From: Streptomyces zaomyceticus
Lineage (GTDB): Bacteria; Actinomycetota; Actinomycetes; Streptomycetales; Streptomycetaceae
DNA length: 64,000 nucleotides
Direction of reading: 5' to 3'
NCBI RefSeq assembly: GCF_014656215.1
Contig: NZ_BNBZ01000009.1
Coordinates: 186,001-250,000 of the forward strand
Below are positions 45,709 through 57,850 of the stretch, in pieces. The position numbers were made by a program, and so were the translations under genes. Every line of letters begins with the position of its first letter. The stretch's first letter is position 1. Under the pieces are notes generated by a model. That model saw only the letters and a list, made by a program, of their open reading frames with translations. It ran no database searches and was not told the DNA's origin.

Positions 45709-46044
45709 GTGGCACAGAAGGTTCAGGTCCTTCTTGTCGACGACCTCGACGGCGTCGAGGCGGACGAGACGGTGACGTTCGCGCTGGACGGCAAGACCTA
45801 CGAGATCGACCTCACCACCGCCAACGCGGAAAAGCTCCGTGGCCTGCTCGAGCCGTACACCAAGAGCGGTCGTCGCACCGGTGGCCGCACCACCGGCGGA
45901 CGCGGTAAGGGCCGTGCCGTGGCGACGGGCAGCCAGGACACCGCGAAGATCCGCGCGTGGGCCAAGGAGAACAACTACAACGTGAACGACCGCGGTCGCG
46001 TACCCGCCGACATCAAGGCTGCCTACGAGGACGCGAACCGCTGA
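45709..46044 (+). CDS. lsr2: Lsr2 nucleoid-associated protein (xenogeneic silencer)
   Basis: This small H-NS-like protein binds AT-rich DNA and silences foreign or specialised-metabolite genes in actinomycetes. It has 111 residues. The N-terminal oligomerisation part is KVQVLLVDDLDG...ETVTFALDGKTYEIDLTTANAEKLRGLLEPY. A Gly/Arg/Thr-rich linker follows, and the C-terminal DNA-binding helix pair is IRAWAKENNYNVNDRGRVPADIKAAY with the RGR hook. I took GTG 45709, seven bases after AAAGGAAAT, over ATG 45694, because homologues begin MAQKVQ. The region just upstream is unusually AT-rich. Confidence 0.96.
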   Translation: MAQKVQVLLVDDLDGVEADETVTFALDGKTYEIDLTTANAEKLRGLLEPYTKSGRRTGGRTTGGRGKGRAVATGSQDTAKIRAWAKENNYNVNDRGRVPADIKAAYEDANR

Positions 46045-46613
46045 GGCGGCAGCTGCTGAGCCTGCGGCCCCCGGGCCCGGGCACTCAGCAGCCGCACCCG
46101 GTGGCACTCCGCCGCGGCGGCGGCCACGAGACGCACCAAGCAGGGGGCATCCGCATCGCCCCACGGCGCGGACCGCAGCGCCGGCAGCGAGGACTCGACC
46201 TCGCGGCCCGGTGCCGGGGCCCGCAGCCACACGGCGTCGCCCGGCGCGCCGGATCCGCCCCGCCCCGGGGGAAGGGGCGCGGTCATCCGGCCGTCGGCGC
46301 CCAGTACCGCCAGGTCCAGCGAGATCCCGCCCCACTCGAGCCAGTCGAGCAGGCCCGGTAGCTCCTCCGCGCTCCCCGCGGCCACGAGCAGCCGCATCCG
46401 GCGCCCCAGCAGGGCCACCGGACCCGTGGCGGCGCCCATCCGGCGCAGCACGCCGTGACCGGCCGTGGCGGGCAGCTCCAGGACGTCGAAGCGCAGCCCC
46501 GTGACCAGCTGCACCGGTGGCCCCGCCGCCGTCGCCCAGCCGAGCTCGTGCTCGTACCACCGCGCCAGACCACCGTCGAGCGGCGTACGGGGGAGCGGGA
46601 CGGTGAAGGCCAT
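46023..46613 (-). CDS. Conserved streptomycete protein of unknown function between lsr2 and clpC
   Basis: This 196-residue protein has no domain I can name with confidence. It has an aromatic N-terminal segment (LARWYEHELGWATAAGPPVQLVTGLRFDVLELPA) and later VALLGRRMRLLVAAGSAEELPGLLDWLEWGG. These remind me of the N-terminal part of bifunctional primase-polymerase proteins, without the catalytic carboxylates being clear. It converges on lsr2 and overlaps its last 22 bp. ATG 46613 is the natural start. The gene keeps this position between lsr2 and clpC in other streptomycetes, from memory. Confidence 0.72.
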   Translation of the reverse strand: MAFTVPLPRTPLDGGLARWYEHELGWATAAGPPVQLVTGLRFDVLELPATAGHGVLRRMGAATGPVALLGRRMRLLVAAGSAEELPGLLDWLEWGGISLDLAVLGADGRMTAPLPPGRGGSGAPGDAVWLRAPAPGREVESSLPALRSAPWGDADAPCLVRLVAAAAAECHRVRLLSARARGPQAQQLPPQRFASS

Positions 46614-46649
46614 GCCCGGGGAACTCCCGCGAGGGCACGTTGGTTACGC

Positions 46650-46668
46650 CCGCGGTGGACCACCGCGG
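46650..46668. promoter_or_regulatory. Perfect 19-bp palindrome upstream of clpC
   Basis: CCGCGGTGG-A-CCACCGCGG lies 37 bp from the start of the divergent minus-strand gene. It could be an operator or an RNA hairpin; the binding protein is unknown. Confidence 0.6.
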
Positions 46669-46742
46669 TGACCATCGGTCCCCTTCCGAACGCGCAAGGT
46701 GTCCGTGATGGGGCCTACGAGTGCATTCGGCAGCGCAAGGGT

Positions 46743-46756
46743 GTTCGCTGGTAGCG
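46743..46756. promoter_or_regulatory. Candidate ClgR operator upstream of clpC
   Basis: GTTCGC-TGGTA-GCG matches the GTTCGC-N5-GCG motif that I recall for ClgR, the activator of Clp protease genes in Streptomyces. The core CGCT-GGT-AGCG is also palindromic. It lies 345 bp before the clpC ATG. Confidence 0.6.
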
Positions 46757-47087
46757 GAGGGAACCGGGGTACGCCGCATGGAGTGTCAGTGCTTACGGGT
46801 AAGACATTCCTAGTGGAGAGGGGCGACTCGCGGGCTTCGGCGTCTCACGTTCGCCATCGGCGTACTGAAGACGCGGGTAACTACTTGGCCTGCGGGAACA
46901 TCGTCTCGCACCATCGGGTTGGAGCATTTGTCGGCTGTTCGGCAGCAGGTCTCCCCGCGGAAGAGGGGGTGATCCGGACGGATGTCGGCAGTTGGAATGA
47001 GCGGTCCCCGCTTGCGGGACTAAGCTGCGGAAGGACAGGGAGGGGATCGACCCCTAACTGACTGACCGCTCTGAGGAGCGATTAACG

Positions 47088-49610
<2,523 letters not shown>

Positions 49611-49634
49611 CACCGCGCTGAGCGTGGAACGCCG

Positions 49635-49679
49635 AAGGGGCGGCCCCGGAACCTGATCGGTTCCGGGGCCGCCCCTTTT
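49635..49679 (+). terminator. Strong Rho-independent terminator after clpC
   Basis: A perfect 19-bp stem (49635-49653 with 49659-49677) has a 5-base loop and ends in TTTT. The A residues on the left may let it work for the convergent NACHT gene as well. Confidence 0.94.
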
Positions 49680-49797
49680 GCGTGTCGGCGTTCCCGTGTC
49701 GGCTTTTCCGTATCGGCCGGCGGTTCGAGCCGGCTGCGGACAGGCGCAGACCGGAGAGCGGTAGCCGGCGCGGACGGGCGCCGGCCGGAGACGCGTA

Positions 49798-52700
49798 TCA
49801 GTCGGGGACGTGGACCCGGACGTCCGGGGACATCCGTTCGGTCCCGGACACCGCCCCCTCGCTCGACAGCGAGACCAGACCTTCCAGGGAGGCCAGCGCG
49901 GAGACGTCCACCGGATCCTCCTGGTGGCCGGAGAGGGCGAGGGCGCGCAGGGACGGGAACGCCTCGGGGATCCGCTCCAGGGGCGGGAGGTCACCGTGGG
50001 CGAGCCGCAGCTCCTCGATCTTCGGCATGACCAGGCCGTCGGGCCACTCGTACAGGTCCTCCTCGTCGATCGAGAGGGACGTGAGCGCCGGCAGGCCGGC
50101 GACCTCCTGCCAGCGCTCGGGCCCCAGGACGGGCCCCTTCCACAGGATCAGCTCGGTCAGCCGCCCGAGCTGTCCCAGGGAGGCGAGTCCTCCCTGGGGC
50201 CATGAGGAGAGGGTGAGCGAGGCCAGGGGGGCGGACGCCGGGAGGCAGTCGGCCGACCACAGCGCGGCGGCGGGCAGGTCCAGGACGAGTTCCTCGAGTC
50301 TGCCCAGCGTCGCCAGGGCCGCCAGCTCGGGCGCGTGGCGGGCGCTGTTCAGGAGGAGATGCGTGGGGTCGCAGAGGCCGAGGAGCCGGGCCAGGGCGTC
50401 GGGCGACACCCCGTAGTCGATGTCGAGCCGTGCGGGGCGCAGGCCGAGGTGCTCCAGTTCGGCGGCGTACTCGTCGCCGCGGACCGTGAAGTTGAGGTCG
50501 GTCGGGTCGAGGCACGCGACGACCTTCTCGGCGTACAGCCGGGTGTCGAAGCGGGTCCAGGCCCAGATCAGCTGGGAGCGGACCATCAGCAGCGGGTGGC
50601 CGGTGAAGCGTGCCAGGTAGGTGATCGCGGCCTCGTGGTCGATCCAGGAGGCCGTGATCACGGACATCACCGCCTGCCGGTCGCTCAGCGTCTCGGGCGG
50701 GCCGAGGAGGCCGAGCACCGCGGGACCGGCGGTGGCCAGCTCGCGGGCCTCCTCCGCCGTGCGGGGAGGGATCACGAGGGCCGTACGGGCGAGGATCTCC
50801 TGCCGTACCTCCGGCGCCACCTCCGTCGCGTGGTCGAGGGCGGTCGCGGCCACGACGAGCAGGCGGAGCCGTCGGCCCGGGTCGTCCGCCGCGTCGGCGG
50901 CGGCCAGCAGCTCGCGGAAGATCTCCGCGCACTCGCGCGGCCGTGAGTGGCCCACCGCCATGCGGACCACGTCCTCCCACTGGTCGTCCGCCGCGTGGGA
51001 GATCAGGACGCCGATGTCCCAGCGGTCCACCAGGTGCTTGGCCGCGAGATAGTCCTGGAAGGTGCGGTGGACGAAGTCGACGGTGCCGGGCGTGGGCTCG
51101 CGGAGGAGTCCGCTGCGGTGGAGGAGATGGGCGAAGACGCCGCCCGGGTCGTCGTGGGCGGCCGCTTCGGGGACGGCGGGGACGGCCTCCGTGACGATCG
51201 CGTGGGCGTGGCCGCGGTCCATCTGGGTGCGTCCGTTGAGCGTGAGCCAGTAGGCGAGGCGCTGGATCAGCTGGATCTGCGGCGCCTCGCCGAGTTCCAC
51301 CCCGTACGGGGCTCCCATGTCCCGTTCGCGGTCGCGGCGGGTGAGGAGCATCGACAGGGCCGCGTCGTACAGGGCCTTGCGGCCTCGGGGAAGGAAGCCG
51401 CGCCGGTCGCGGTGGAGGGCGCAGATCAGTCCGCACATCAGCGGGTTGGTGGCGAGCCGCGCGAGGTCGGGGGTGGTCTGCAGGGTGTCGAGGAGCTGCT
51501 GCTCGTACGGGGCGGCGTCCGGGCCCGCCGCGGTGTGCCAGCGGCTCACGAAGGTGGTGACCTCGGAGCGGGACATGGCGGAGAGGGTGAGCTCGGTGAA
51601 GCGGTCCGTGGCCAGCCAGTCGTCCCTGACCGCCGAGGGGCGTGAGGTGACGAGCCAGCGGTTGGGGCCGTCGTACGCGCCGATCAGATCGCGGAGCCAG
51701 CGGCGGGTCCGCTCGCGTTCGGGTTCGGGGACCTCGTCGATGCCGTCGACGAGGACGATGCCCCGGCCGGCGGCGAGGACCCGGTCGGCCCAGCCCTCGG
51801 GCGCGGTGAGCGGGCAGCCGACGGCGGAGAGGAAGCGTTCGGCCGGGGGCAGCCGCTCGCCGTGGCGGGTGAGGGTGCGCAGGGGCAGGACGAACGGGAT
51901 CGTTCCGTGGGCCGACTCGGCCGCGGTGACCGCCAGCCACTGGACCAGGGTCGTCTTGCCGGAGCCGGCGACTCCGCGCAGCAGGATGCGGGGGTGCCGG
52001 GCGAGGGCGTGGTCGGCGGGGACGCTGTGCGCGGGGCGGTGGCCGGGGCGATGACCGGGTTCGGGGTGGGAGCCGGGGCCGGGCTCGGGTTCTGGGGCGG
52101 GTTCTGGGGCGGAGGGTGCCCGGTCGAAGGCCGGGTCCGGGCCCGTCGCGTCCAGTGACAGATACGCCATGTCCAGCGGCCACTCGTCGGGCGAGTGGTG
52201 CAGGTCGATGCCGTAGATCGTCAGGCGCCCGTGCTTCCTCGCCAGGTGGGCCAGGTAGCGCCGTTCGAATTCCGCGTCCCGTGCGTCGGCCCTGGGCGTC
52301 CGCCGGATCATCTCGTCCAGCTTCGCGATGAGCTCGCTCTGCCCACGGGTCTGCTCCACCAGGCTGCGGGCCACGAACGTCGACCGCTGGGTGAAGAACT
52401 CCAGGATGTGGAGGCAGGCCCACTCCGTCATCGACTCCAGGTAGAGGACCGAGTCGGTGGAGAGGCCGTCCGGGGCCGGGGCCGCCGCGCGCAGGCTCCG
52501 GGCGAGGGAGCGGTGGCCGAGGCGGACGGCCTGGACGTCGTCCATGTCGAGGTCGCCGAGGGCGAGGAGGGTCGTCGCGAGGGTGTCGGTGACGGCCTCG
52601 GTCTCGTCCCGGGGGAAGGGGGGTTCGCCGCCCGCCGTGGCGGAGCGGGCGACCAGGGTGGCCGCGAGCCCCCGGACGTCCTTCTCGGTGAGCGTGCCCT

Positions 52701-52851
52701 TCTCGCCGCGGAAGGAGACCAGGGAGGAGAGCCGTATCTTCTCCGAGCGGCCGGTGAGACCGGCCCCCGGACCATCGCTGACCAGCAGTTTCTTCAGGAT
52801 TGGGCCGATCGCGGCCGAGGCGAGGCGCGCGCCGATGAGTGCCGGTTCCAT
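49798..52851 (-). CDS. NACHT STAND-NTPase with helical N-terminal domain and leucine-rich repeats (NLR-like)
   Basis: This 1017-residue cytoplasmic protein has the tripartite layout of NLR immune receptors. Residues 1-235 form a helical N-terminal domain resembling the NNH-type domains of bacterial NACHT proteins. A Pro/Glu/His-rich linker spans 240-275. The NACHT NTPase follows, with Walker A GVAGSGKT (293-300), Walker B IVLVDGIDE (365-373), and sensor arginine in VTSRPS (401-406). A winged/superhelical region then has NPLMCGLICALHRDR and FVHRTFQDYLAAKHL, typical of NACHT. About seven leucine-rich motifs (LEELVLDL, LASLTLSSW, LTELILWKG, LTSLSIDEE, IEELRLAHG, LRALALSGH) run from 850 to 1000. 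The start is ATG 52851 after GGGGGAAAC. Relatives defend bacteria against phage, and a developmental or stress role is possible too. Confidence 0.9.
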   Translation of the reverse strand: MEPALIGARLASAAIGPILKKLLVSDGPGAGLTGRSEKIRLSSLVSFRGEKGTLTEKDVRGLAATLVARSATAGGEPPFPRDETEAVTDTLATTLLALGDLDMDDVQAVRLGHRSLARSLRAAAPAPDGLSTDSVLYLESMTEWACLHILEFFTQRSTFVARSLVEQTRGQSELIAKLDEMIRRTPRADARDAEFERRYLAHLARKHGRLTIYGIDLHHSPDEWPLDMAYLSLDATGPDPAFDRAPSAPEPAPEPEPGPGSHPEPGHRPGHRPAHSVPADHALARHPRILLRGVAGSGKTTLVQWLAVTAAESAHGTIPFVLPLRTLTRHGERLPPAERFLSAVGCPLTAPEGWADRVLAAGRGIVLVDGIDEVPEPERERTRRWLRDLIGAYDGPNRWLVTSRPSAVRDDWLATDRFTELTLSAMSRSEVTTFVSRWHTAAGPDAAPYEQQLLDTLQTTPDLARLATNPLMCGLICALHRDRRGFLPRGRKALYDAALSMLLTRRDRERDMGAPYGVELGEAPQIQLIQRLAYWLTLNGRTQMDRGHAHAIVTEAVPAVPEAAAHDDPGGVFAHLLHRSGLLREPTPGTVDFVHRTFQDYLAAKHLVDRWDIGVLISHAADDQWEDVVRMAVGHSRPRECAEIFRELLAAADAADDPGRRLRLLVVAATALDHATEVAPEVRQEILARTALVIPPRTAEEARELATAGPAVLGLLGPPETLSDRQAVMSVITASWIDHEAAITYLARFTGHPLLMVRSQLIWAWTRFDTRLYAEKVVACLDPTDLNFTVRGDEYAAELEHLGLRPARLDIDYGVSPDALARLLGLCDPTHLLLNSARHAPELAALATLGRLEELVLDLPAAALWSADCLPASAPLASLTLSSWPQGGLASLGQLGRLTELILWKGPVLGPERWQEVAGLPALTSLSIDEEDLYEWPDGLVMPKIEELRLAHGDLPPLERIPEAFPSLRALALSGHQEDPVDVSALASLEGLVSLSSEGAVSGTERMSPDVRVHVPD

Positions 52852-53326
52852 CTGTTTCCCCCCGTGGGTCCCCGAAGCGGTCAGCGTAGTGCGGGACGGC
52901 CTTCCGGACGGCTCGGTTGCGTGACCCAGATCCCATTGGGGACCGGCGCCTGGTGACAAGGCGCACAGGGGTTTTGAGGGGTACTAGCCGGAATAGTGGC
53001 GACCTTTGGTGTCGATTCGGGACGTTCTGGACTGAACGGCAGGGACCAAGGTCCCGGAGGGTCCCGAACCGGGCGTCGTACGGCGTTTTCGGCGGTTCCG
53101 GACAAGGGTGACGTGCGGATAAACCGGTTCTCTTGTGCCGGTATGTCCGATTTCGAAGGAGGCTTCGGGGCGCGTCAAGAGCTGAACTTCCCCGGAGATC
53201 GCTACGAGGTGATGTCGTAGATGGGGTGTTTTGGGCTGGATGGGGGTCCGGGTTACCAAGGATGAGCAAGCCCGACGCAGAGCACCGATCGCGTCGGGTC
53301 CCGTACTTCCCGGAGGTTTCCCCCGT
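52852..53326. other. 475-bp divergent upstream region between the NACHT gene and the M23 peptidase gene
   Basis: It must contain both promoters. Visible items are a moderately AT-containing stretch at 53110-53150, a 25-codon open frame (53143-53220) without a ribosome site, and a hairpin close to the peptidase gene. I find no sequence matching the c-di-AMP ydaO riboswitch consensus. Confidence 0.55.
53271..53298 (+). promoter_or_regulatory. Leader hairpin before the M23 peptidase gene
   Basis: CCCGACGC (53271-53278) pairs perfectly with GCGTCGGG (53291-53298) around a 12-base loop, 28 bases before the ATG and just upstream of the GGAGG site. It could influence mRNA stability or ribosome access. 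Confidence 0.5.
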
Positions 53327-54031
53327 ATGTCGAAGCGCATGAACCCCGCCGCCCGTGTCACCGTCGTCGCTCTTGCCGCCGCCGGCCTGGGAGCGACGAT
53401 GGTGACCGGAGCAGGGTCCGCCTTCGCCGCCGAGGGCAAGGCCGTCGCCGCCCCTGTCGCGGTGACCGCGTCCGCCGCCGTCGCCGCCCAGGCCGACGCC
53501 CAGGCGCACGTCGCGGCTCAGGTGAAGGCCGCCGCCGCGAAGGCCACGGCCGCCAAGAAGGTCGCCGCGGTCAAGAAGGTCACCGTCAAGCCGGTCGCGG
53601 CCAAGAAGGCCCCGGCGTGGGTCAAGCCGGTCTCCGCCTACACGCTGTCCGCCAGCTACAACCAGGGCGGCGCCATGTGGGCCCACAAGCACTCCGGCCA
53701 GGACTTCGCCGTCCCGGTCGGCACCCCGGTCAAGGCCGCGGGTGCGGGCACCGTCGTGAAGGCCGGTCCGAACGGCGGCGGCGACGGCCCCGCGTACGGC
53801 AACGCGATCGTCGTCAAGCACGCCAACGGCACGTACTCGCAGTACGCCCACCTGTCGAAGATCAAGGTGCACATCGGCTCGAAGGTCATGGCCGGCCAGC
53901 AGATCGCCCTCTCGGGCAACACCGGCAACTCCTCCGGCCCCCACCTGCACTTCGAGATCCGTACGACCCCGAACTACGGCTCCGCCGTGAACCCGGCCGC
54001 CTTCCTGCGGTCCCACGGCGTCTCCATCTGA
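53327..54031 (+). CDS. Secreted M23-family peptidoglycan endopeptidase
   Basis: This is an exported LytM/M23 zinc peptidase of 234 residues. The signal peptide (MSKRMNPAARVTVVALAAAGLGATMV...) ends near AFA-AEG. A Lys/Ala-rich linker with repeated AAKKVAAVKK-like units (about 45-100) follows, similar to the histone-like lysine tails of some wall-binding proteins. The catalytic domain shows the zinc motifs HSGQDF and HLHFEIR, plus GNAIVVKHANGTYSQYAHLS. ATG 53327 has GGAGG eleven bases upstream. It is divergent from the NACHT gene behind a 475-bp region and is followed by a convergent TetR gene. Confidence 0.93.
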   Translation: MSKRMNPAARVTVVALAAAGLGATMVTGAGSAFAAEGKAVAAPVAVTASAAVAAQADAQAHVAAQVKAAAAKATAAKKVAAVKKVTVKPVAAKKAPAWVKPVSAYTLSASYNQGGAMWAHKHSGQDFAVPVGTPVKAAGAGTVVKAGPNGGGDGPAYGNAIVVKHANGTYSQYAHLSKIKVHIGSKVMAGQQIALSGNTGNSSGPHLHFEIRTTPNYGSAVNPAAFLRSHGVSI

Positions 54032-54086
54032 GCCGTGTGAACCGTCCGACCCGCGTCGGACACCCGCTTCAACCGCATATGACGCT

Positions 54087-54644
54087 TCACTGGACCCCGT
54101 GGGCCCGGTTGAGCAGATCGAGGGCGACCTCGAGGGTGGCCCTGTGCTTCTCCTCGGGGTCGCCCTCGATGTTCTGGGTGAAGAAGGTGCCCGCGTGCAG
54201 CGTGAAGATCGCGCTGACGCAGCGCACCTTGTCCACCATCGAGAAGTCCGGCTCCTGGATCAGGCCGGTCAGCGTGATCATGCGTTCCTTGAAGGTGAGG
54301 CCGACGCTGAGCTCGCGGACGGTGGCCTGGTTCTCCTGCATGAAGCGGAAGAGCGGGGCCGCCGCGCGCAGTGCCACCTGGTAGCGGCGCAGCACCTCCT
54401 GCCGGGTCTCCAGGGTGCGGGGCTGTTCCTGGGCCCAGGTGATCAGCTCGTCCATGGGCCGGGTCAGGTCCTCGAAGATCCCGACGAGGATGTCTTCCTT
54501 GGTCTTGAAGTGGTAGTAGAGCGCCGCTTTGGTGACGTCGAGGCGTTCCGCGATCTCGCGCAGGGAGGTCTTCTCGTACCCCTGCTCGGCGAAGAGGTCC
54601 AGGGCCACGTCCTGGATGCGCTGGCGGGTGTTGCCTCGGGCCAT
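54087..54644 (-). CDS. TetR-family transcriptional repressor of the divergent MFS exporter
   Basis: This 185-residue TetR regulator has the helix-turn-helix NTRQRIQDVALDLFAEQGYEKTSLREIAERLDVTKAALYYHFKTKEDIL at the N-terminus. The rest is a helical ligand-binding and dimer domain. ATG 54644 has GGAGGG seven bases upstream. It is divergent from a DHA2 exporter gene across 102 bp holding two matching inverted repeats, so it most likely represses both genes until a drug-like ligand binds. Confidence 0.95.
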   Translation of the reverse strand: MARGNTRQRIQDVALDLFAEQGYEKTSLREIAERLDVTKAALYYHFKTKEDILVGIFEDLTRPMDELITWAQEQPRTLETRQEVLRRYQVALRAAAPLFRFMQENQATVRELSVGLTFKERMITLTGLIQEPDFSMVDKVRCVSAIFTLHAGTFFTQNIEGDPEEKHRATLEVALDLLNRAHGVQ

Positions 54645-54671
54645 GACTGCCCTCCACTTTCCGAAGAACTT

Positions 54672-54735
54672 ACTTGACGACCGGCAAGTTACAGGTCTAC
54701 CGTCCCCCAGTGTAGTAACTAGCCGGGCGGCAAGT
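54672..54735. promoter_or_regulatory. Two TetR operator candidates flanking the exporter promoter
   Basis: ACTTG-N8-CAAGT (54672-54689) and ACTAG-N8-CAAGT (54718-54735) have identical spacing and similar spacer bases (GACCGG / GGGCGG), with centres 46 bp apart. A possible promoter TTACAG-N18-TAGTAA (54689-54718) lies between and is overlapped by both. Confidence 0.8.
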
Positions 54736-54737
54736 AA

Positions 54738-56330
<1,593 letters not shown>

Positions 56331-56458
56331 TGCGGCCGATCGCCGCCGGCGGCCGGCAACGGCCCGGCGGCGGTCAAAGGCACGGCAGCCGGCAACGGCC
56401 CGGGCAGCAGGCAGTGGCCCGGGCGGCAGCGGACAGCCGGGCCGGCGGACACAGATAT

Positions 56459-56500
56459 GGCGAGGGGGCCGGTCCCGGAACAGGGGCCGGCCCCCTCGCC
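56459..56500. terminator. Long hairpin between the convergent MFS exporter and cseC genes
   Basis: A perfect 14-bp stem (56459-56472 with 56487-56500) is extended by four more pairs, with a 6-base loop. There is no T tract. Position between two convergent stops suggests a shared terminator. Confidence 0.7.
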
Positions 56501-56519
56501 GTACCCGCCCGCGGAACGG

Positions 56520-57836
56520 TCAGTTCGGCGGCCGCAGGATCGGAAAGCTGCCCGTGTTCGTCGGGGCGTGGTCCGGCAGCCACAGCACGGCGATCGCGCC
56601 GCCCACCCCGTTCGGCGCCGCCTCCGAGGCCACGTTCCGGAAGGTGAGCCGGGCGCCGAGGACCCGGGCCTGGCCCGCCGCGATCGTCAGACCCAGGCCG
56701 TGACCCTGGCCCGCGCGGTCGCTCGTTCCCGTACGGAACCGGCTCGGCCCCTCCTTGAGGAGCGCCTCGGGGAAGCCGGGACCGTGGTCGCGGACGCGCA
56801 CGACGCGGCCCTCGACGGTGACCTCCACCGGCGGCTTGCCGTGCTTGGCCGCGTTCGCGAGGAGGTTGCCCAGGACCCGCTCCAGCCGCCGGGGGTCGGT
56901 GTTCACCCAGGAGTCGTGGACGACCCGGACGACGACCTCGGGGTCGAGGGCCCGCACCCGCCGCTCGACGAACTCGCCCAGCGCGATCTCCTGGAGCTCC
57001 GCCCGCTCCGACGCGCTGTCCAGCCTGGCCACCTCGAGGACGTCCTCGACGAGCGTCCGCATCGCCTGCGCCCGGTCCCGTACGAGCTCGGTGGGACGGC
57101 CGGGCGGCAGCAGTTCGGCGGCCGTGAGCAGCCCGGTGACGGGGGTGCGCAGCTCGTGGGCGATGTCCGCGGTGACCCGCCGCTCGGCCTCGATCCGCTC
57201 GTTGAGGGCGTCGGTCAGGGCGTCGACCGCCCATGCCAGGTCGTCGGTCTCGTCCCGTACGACCCCGCCGACGGCCTCCCTGACCCGGACGTCGGTGTTC
57301 CCCTGGGCGACCCGGCCGGCCGCGACGGCGGCCTTCCGCAGCCGCCGCGAGAGCTGTCCGCCGATGAGCACACCGAGGGCGCAGCCGCCGAAGACCACCG
57401 AGACCGAGCCGATGACAAGGGCCCGGTCCAGATCGTTCATGATCGTGGCGCTGCGGTCGGCGAAGGGGATGTGCAGCGAGAGCACGTCTCCGTTGGCGAG
57501 CGGCACGGCCGCCCACACATCGGGCGGCCCGCCGTGCCGGTGCTCCTGCACGTACGTACCGCGCCGCTTGTCCCGCATCAGCTGGTCGAGCTGGGCCGGC
57601 AGCGCGGGGTCGTTGATCTTGGTGCCGAAGCGGGGCTCCTTGGGCTTCGACGTCTCGTACATCCGCTGGGCGAAGAGGAGCCGCTCCATCTGCACCTCGC
57701 GCGCGTTGTCGAGCATCGAGATACGGGCGGCGTTGTGCACGACCACGCTCAGGGTGATCGCGATCAGGGCGCCGACCGCCGCGATGGCGACGGCGATCTT
57801 CCAGCGGACCCCGGTACGGAGGGGGAACGGCTTCAC
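56520..57836 (-). CDS. cseC: Cell-envelope stress sensor histidine kinase CseC
   Basis: This is the sensor kinase of the SigE-CseABC envelope stress pathway. It has 438 residues: transmembrane helices at about 14-34 and 140-160 flank an extracytoplasmic sensor domain, followed by a HAMP-like linker (AVAAGRVAQGNTDVRV). The phospho-acceptor is in RVTADIAHELRTPVTGLLTAAE. The ATPase domain has VLGNLLANAAKHG, VRVRDHGPGFP and GHGLGLTIAAG. The start is GTG 57836, 14 bp after cseB. Signals in S. coelicolor include cell-wall antibiotics such as vancomycin. It is last in the order sigE-cseA-cseB-cseC. Confidence 0.93.
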   Translation of the reverse strand: MKPFPLRTGVRWKIAVAIAAVGALIAITLSVVVHNAARISMLDNAREVQMERLLFAQRMYETSKPKEPRFGTKINDPALPAQLDQLMRDKRRGTYVQEHRHGGPPDVWAAVPLANGDVLSLHIPFADRSATIMNDLDRALVIGSVSVVFGGCALGVLIGGQLSRRLRKAAVAAGRVAQGNTDVRVREAVGGVVRDETDDLAWAVDALTDALNERIEAERRVTADIAHELRTPVTGLLTAAELLPPGRPTELVRDRAQAMRTLVEDVLEVARLDSASERAELQEIALGEFVERRVRALDPEVVVRVVHDSWVNTDPRRLERVLGNLLANAAKHGKPPVEVTVEGRVVRVRDHGPGFPEALLKEGPSRFRTGTSDRAGQGHGLGLTIAAGQARVLGARLTFRNVASEAAPNGVGGAIAVLWLPDHAPTNTGSFPILRPPN

Positions 57837-57850
57837 CGGTACGTGCCGTC

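Larger units (their letters stand above)
46614..47087. other. 474-bp upstream region of clpC, lower in GC than its surroundings
   Basis: No convincing gene. The only long frame (46699-47061) has poor third-position bias and no ribosome site. The region holds a 19-bp palindrome, a ClgR-like box and probably a long clpC leader. GC is visibly lower than in flanking genes (for example CAGTGCTTACGGGTAAGACA). Confidence 0.65.

Noticed and set aside
46759..46790. SigR-type promoter (GGAAC-N18-GTT) upstream of clpC
   Set aside because: GGAAC is present but the downstream element reads GTG and not GTT, so the match is too weak.
46699..47061. A 120-codon open frame upstream of clpC
   Set aside because: Third-position composition is far from streptomycete coding bias, there is no ribosome site, and the protein has no recognisable pattern; more likely leader or promoter DNA.
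53143..53220. A 25-codon frame in the leader of the M23 gene
   Set aside because: No ribosome site, mixed codon bias and no known leader peptide pattern; too short to support without conservation data.
52980..53326. c-di-AMP (ydaO-type) riboswitch before the M23 peptidase gene
   Set aside because: Streptomycete wall hydrolases can carry this riboswitch and disA is nearby, but I cannot find the conserved GCCGAA and related segments here.
49991..54016. A 1341-codon minus-strand frame overlapping the NACHT and M23 genes
   Set aside because: It crosses two well-supported genes in other frames and has Arg/Pro/Gly low complexity.
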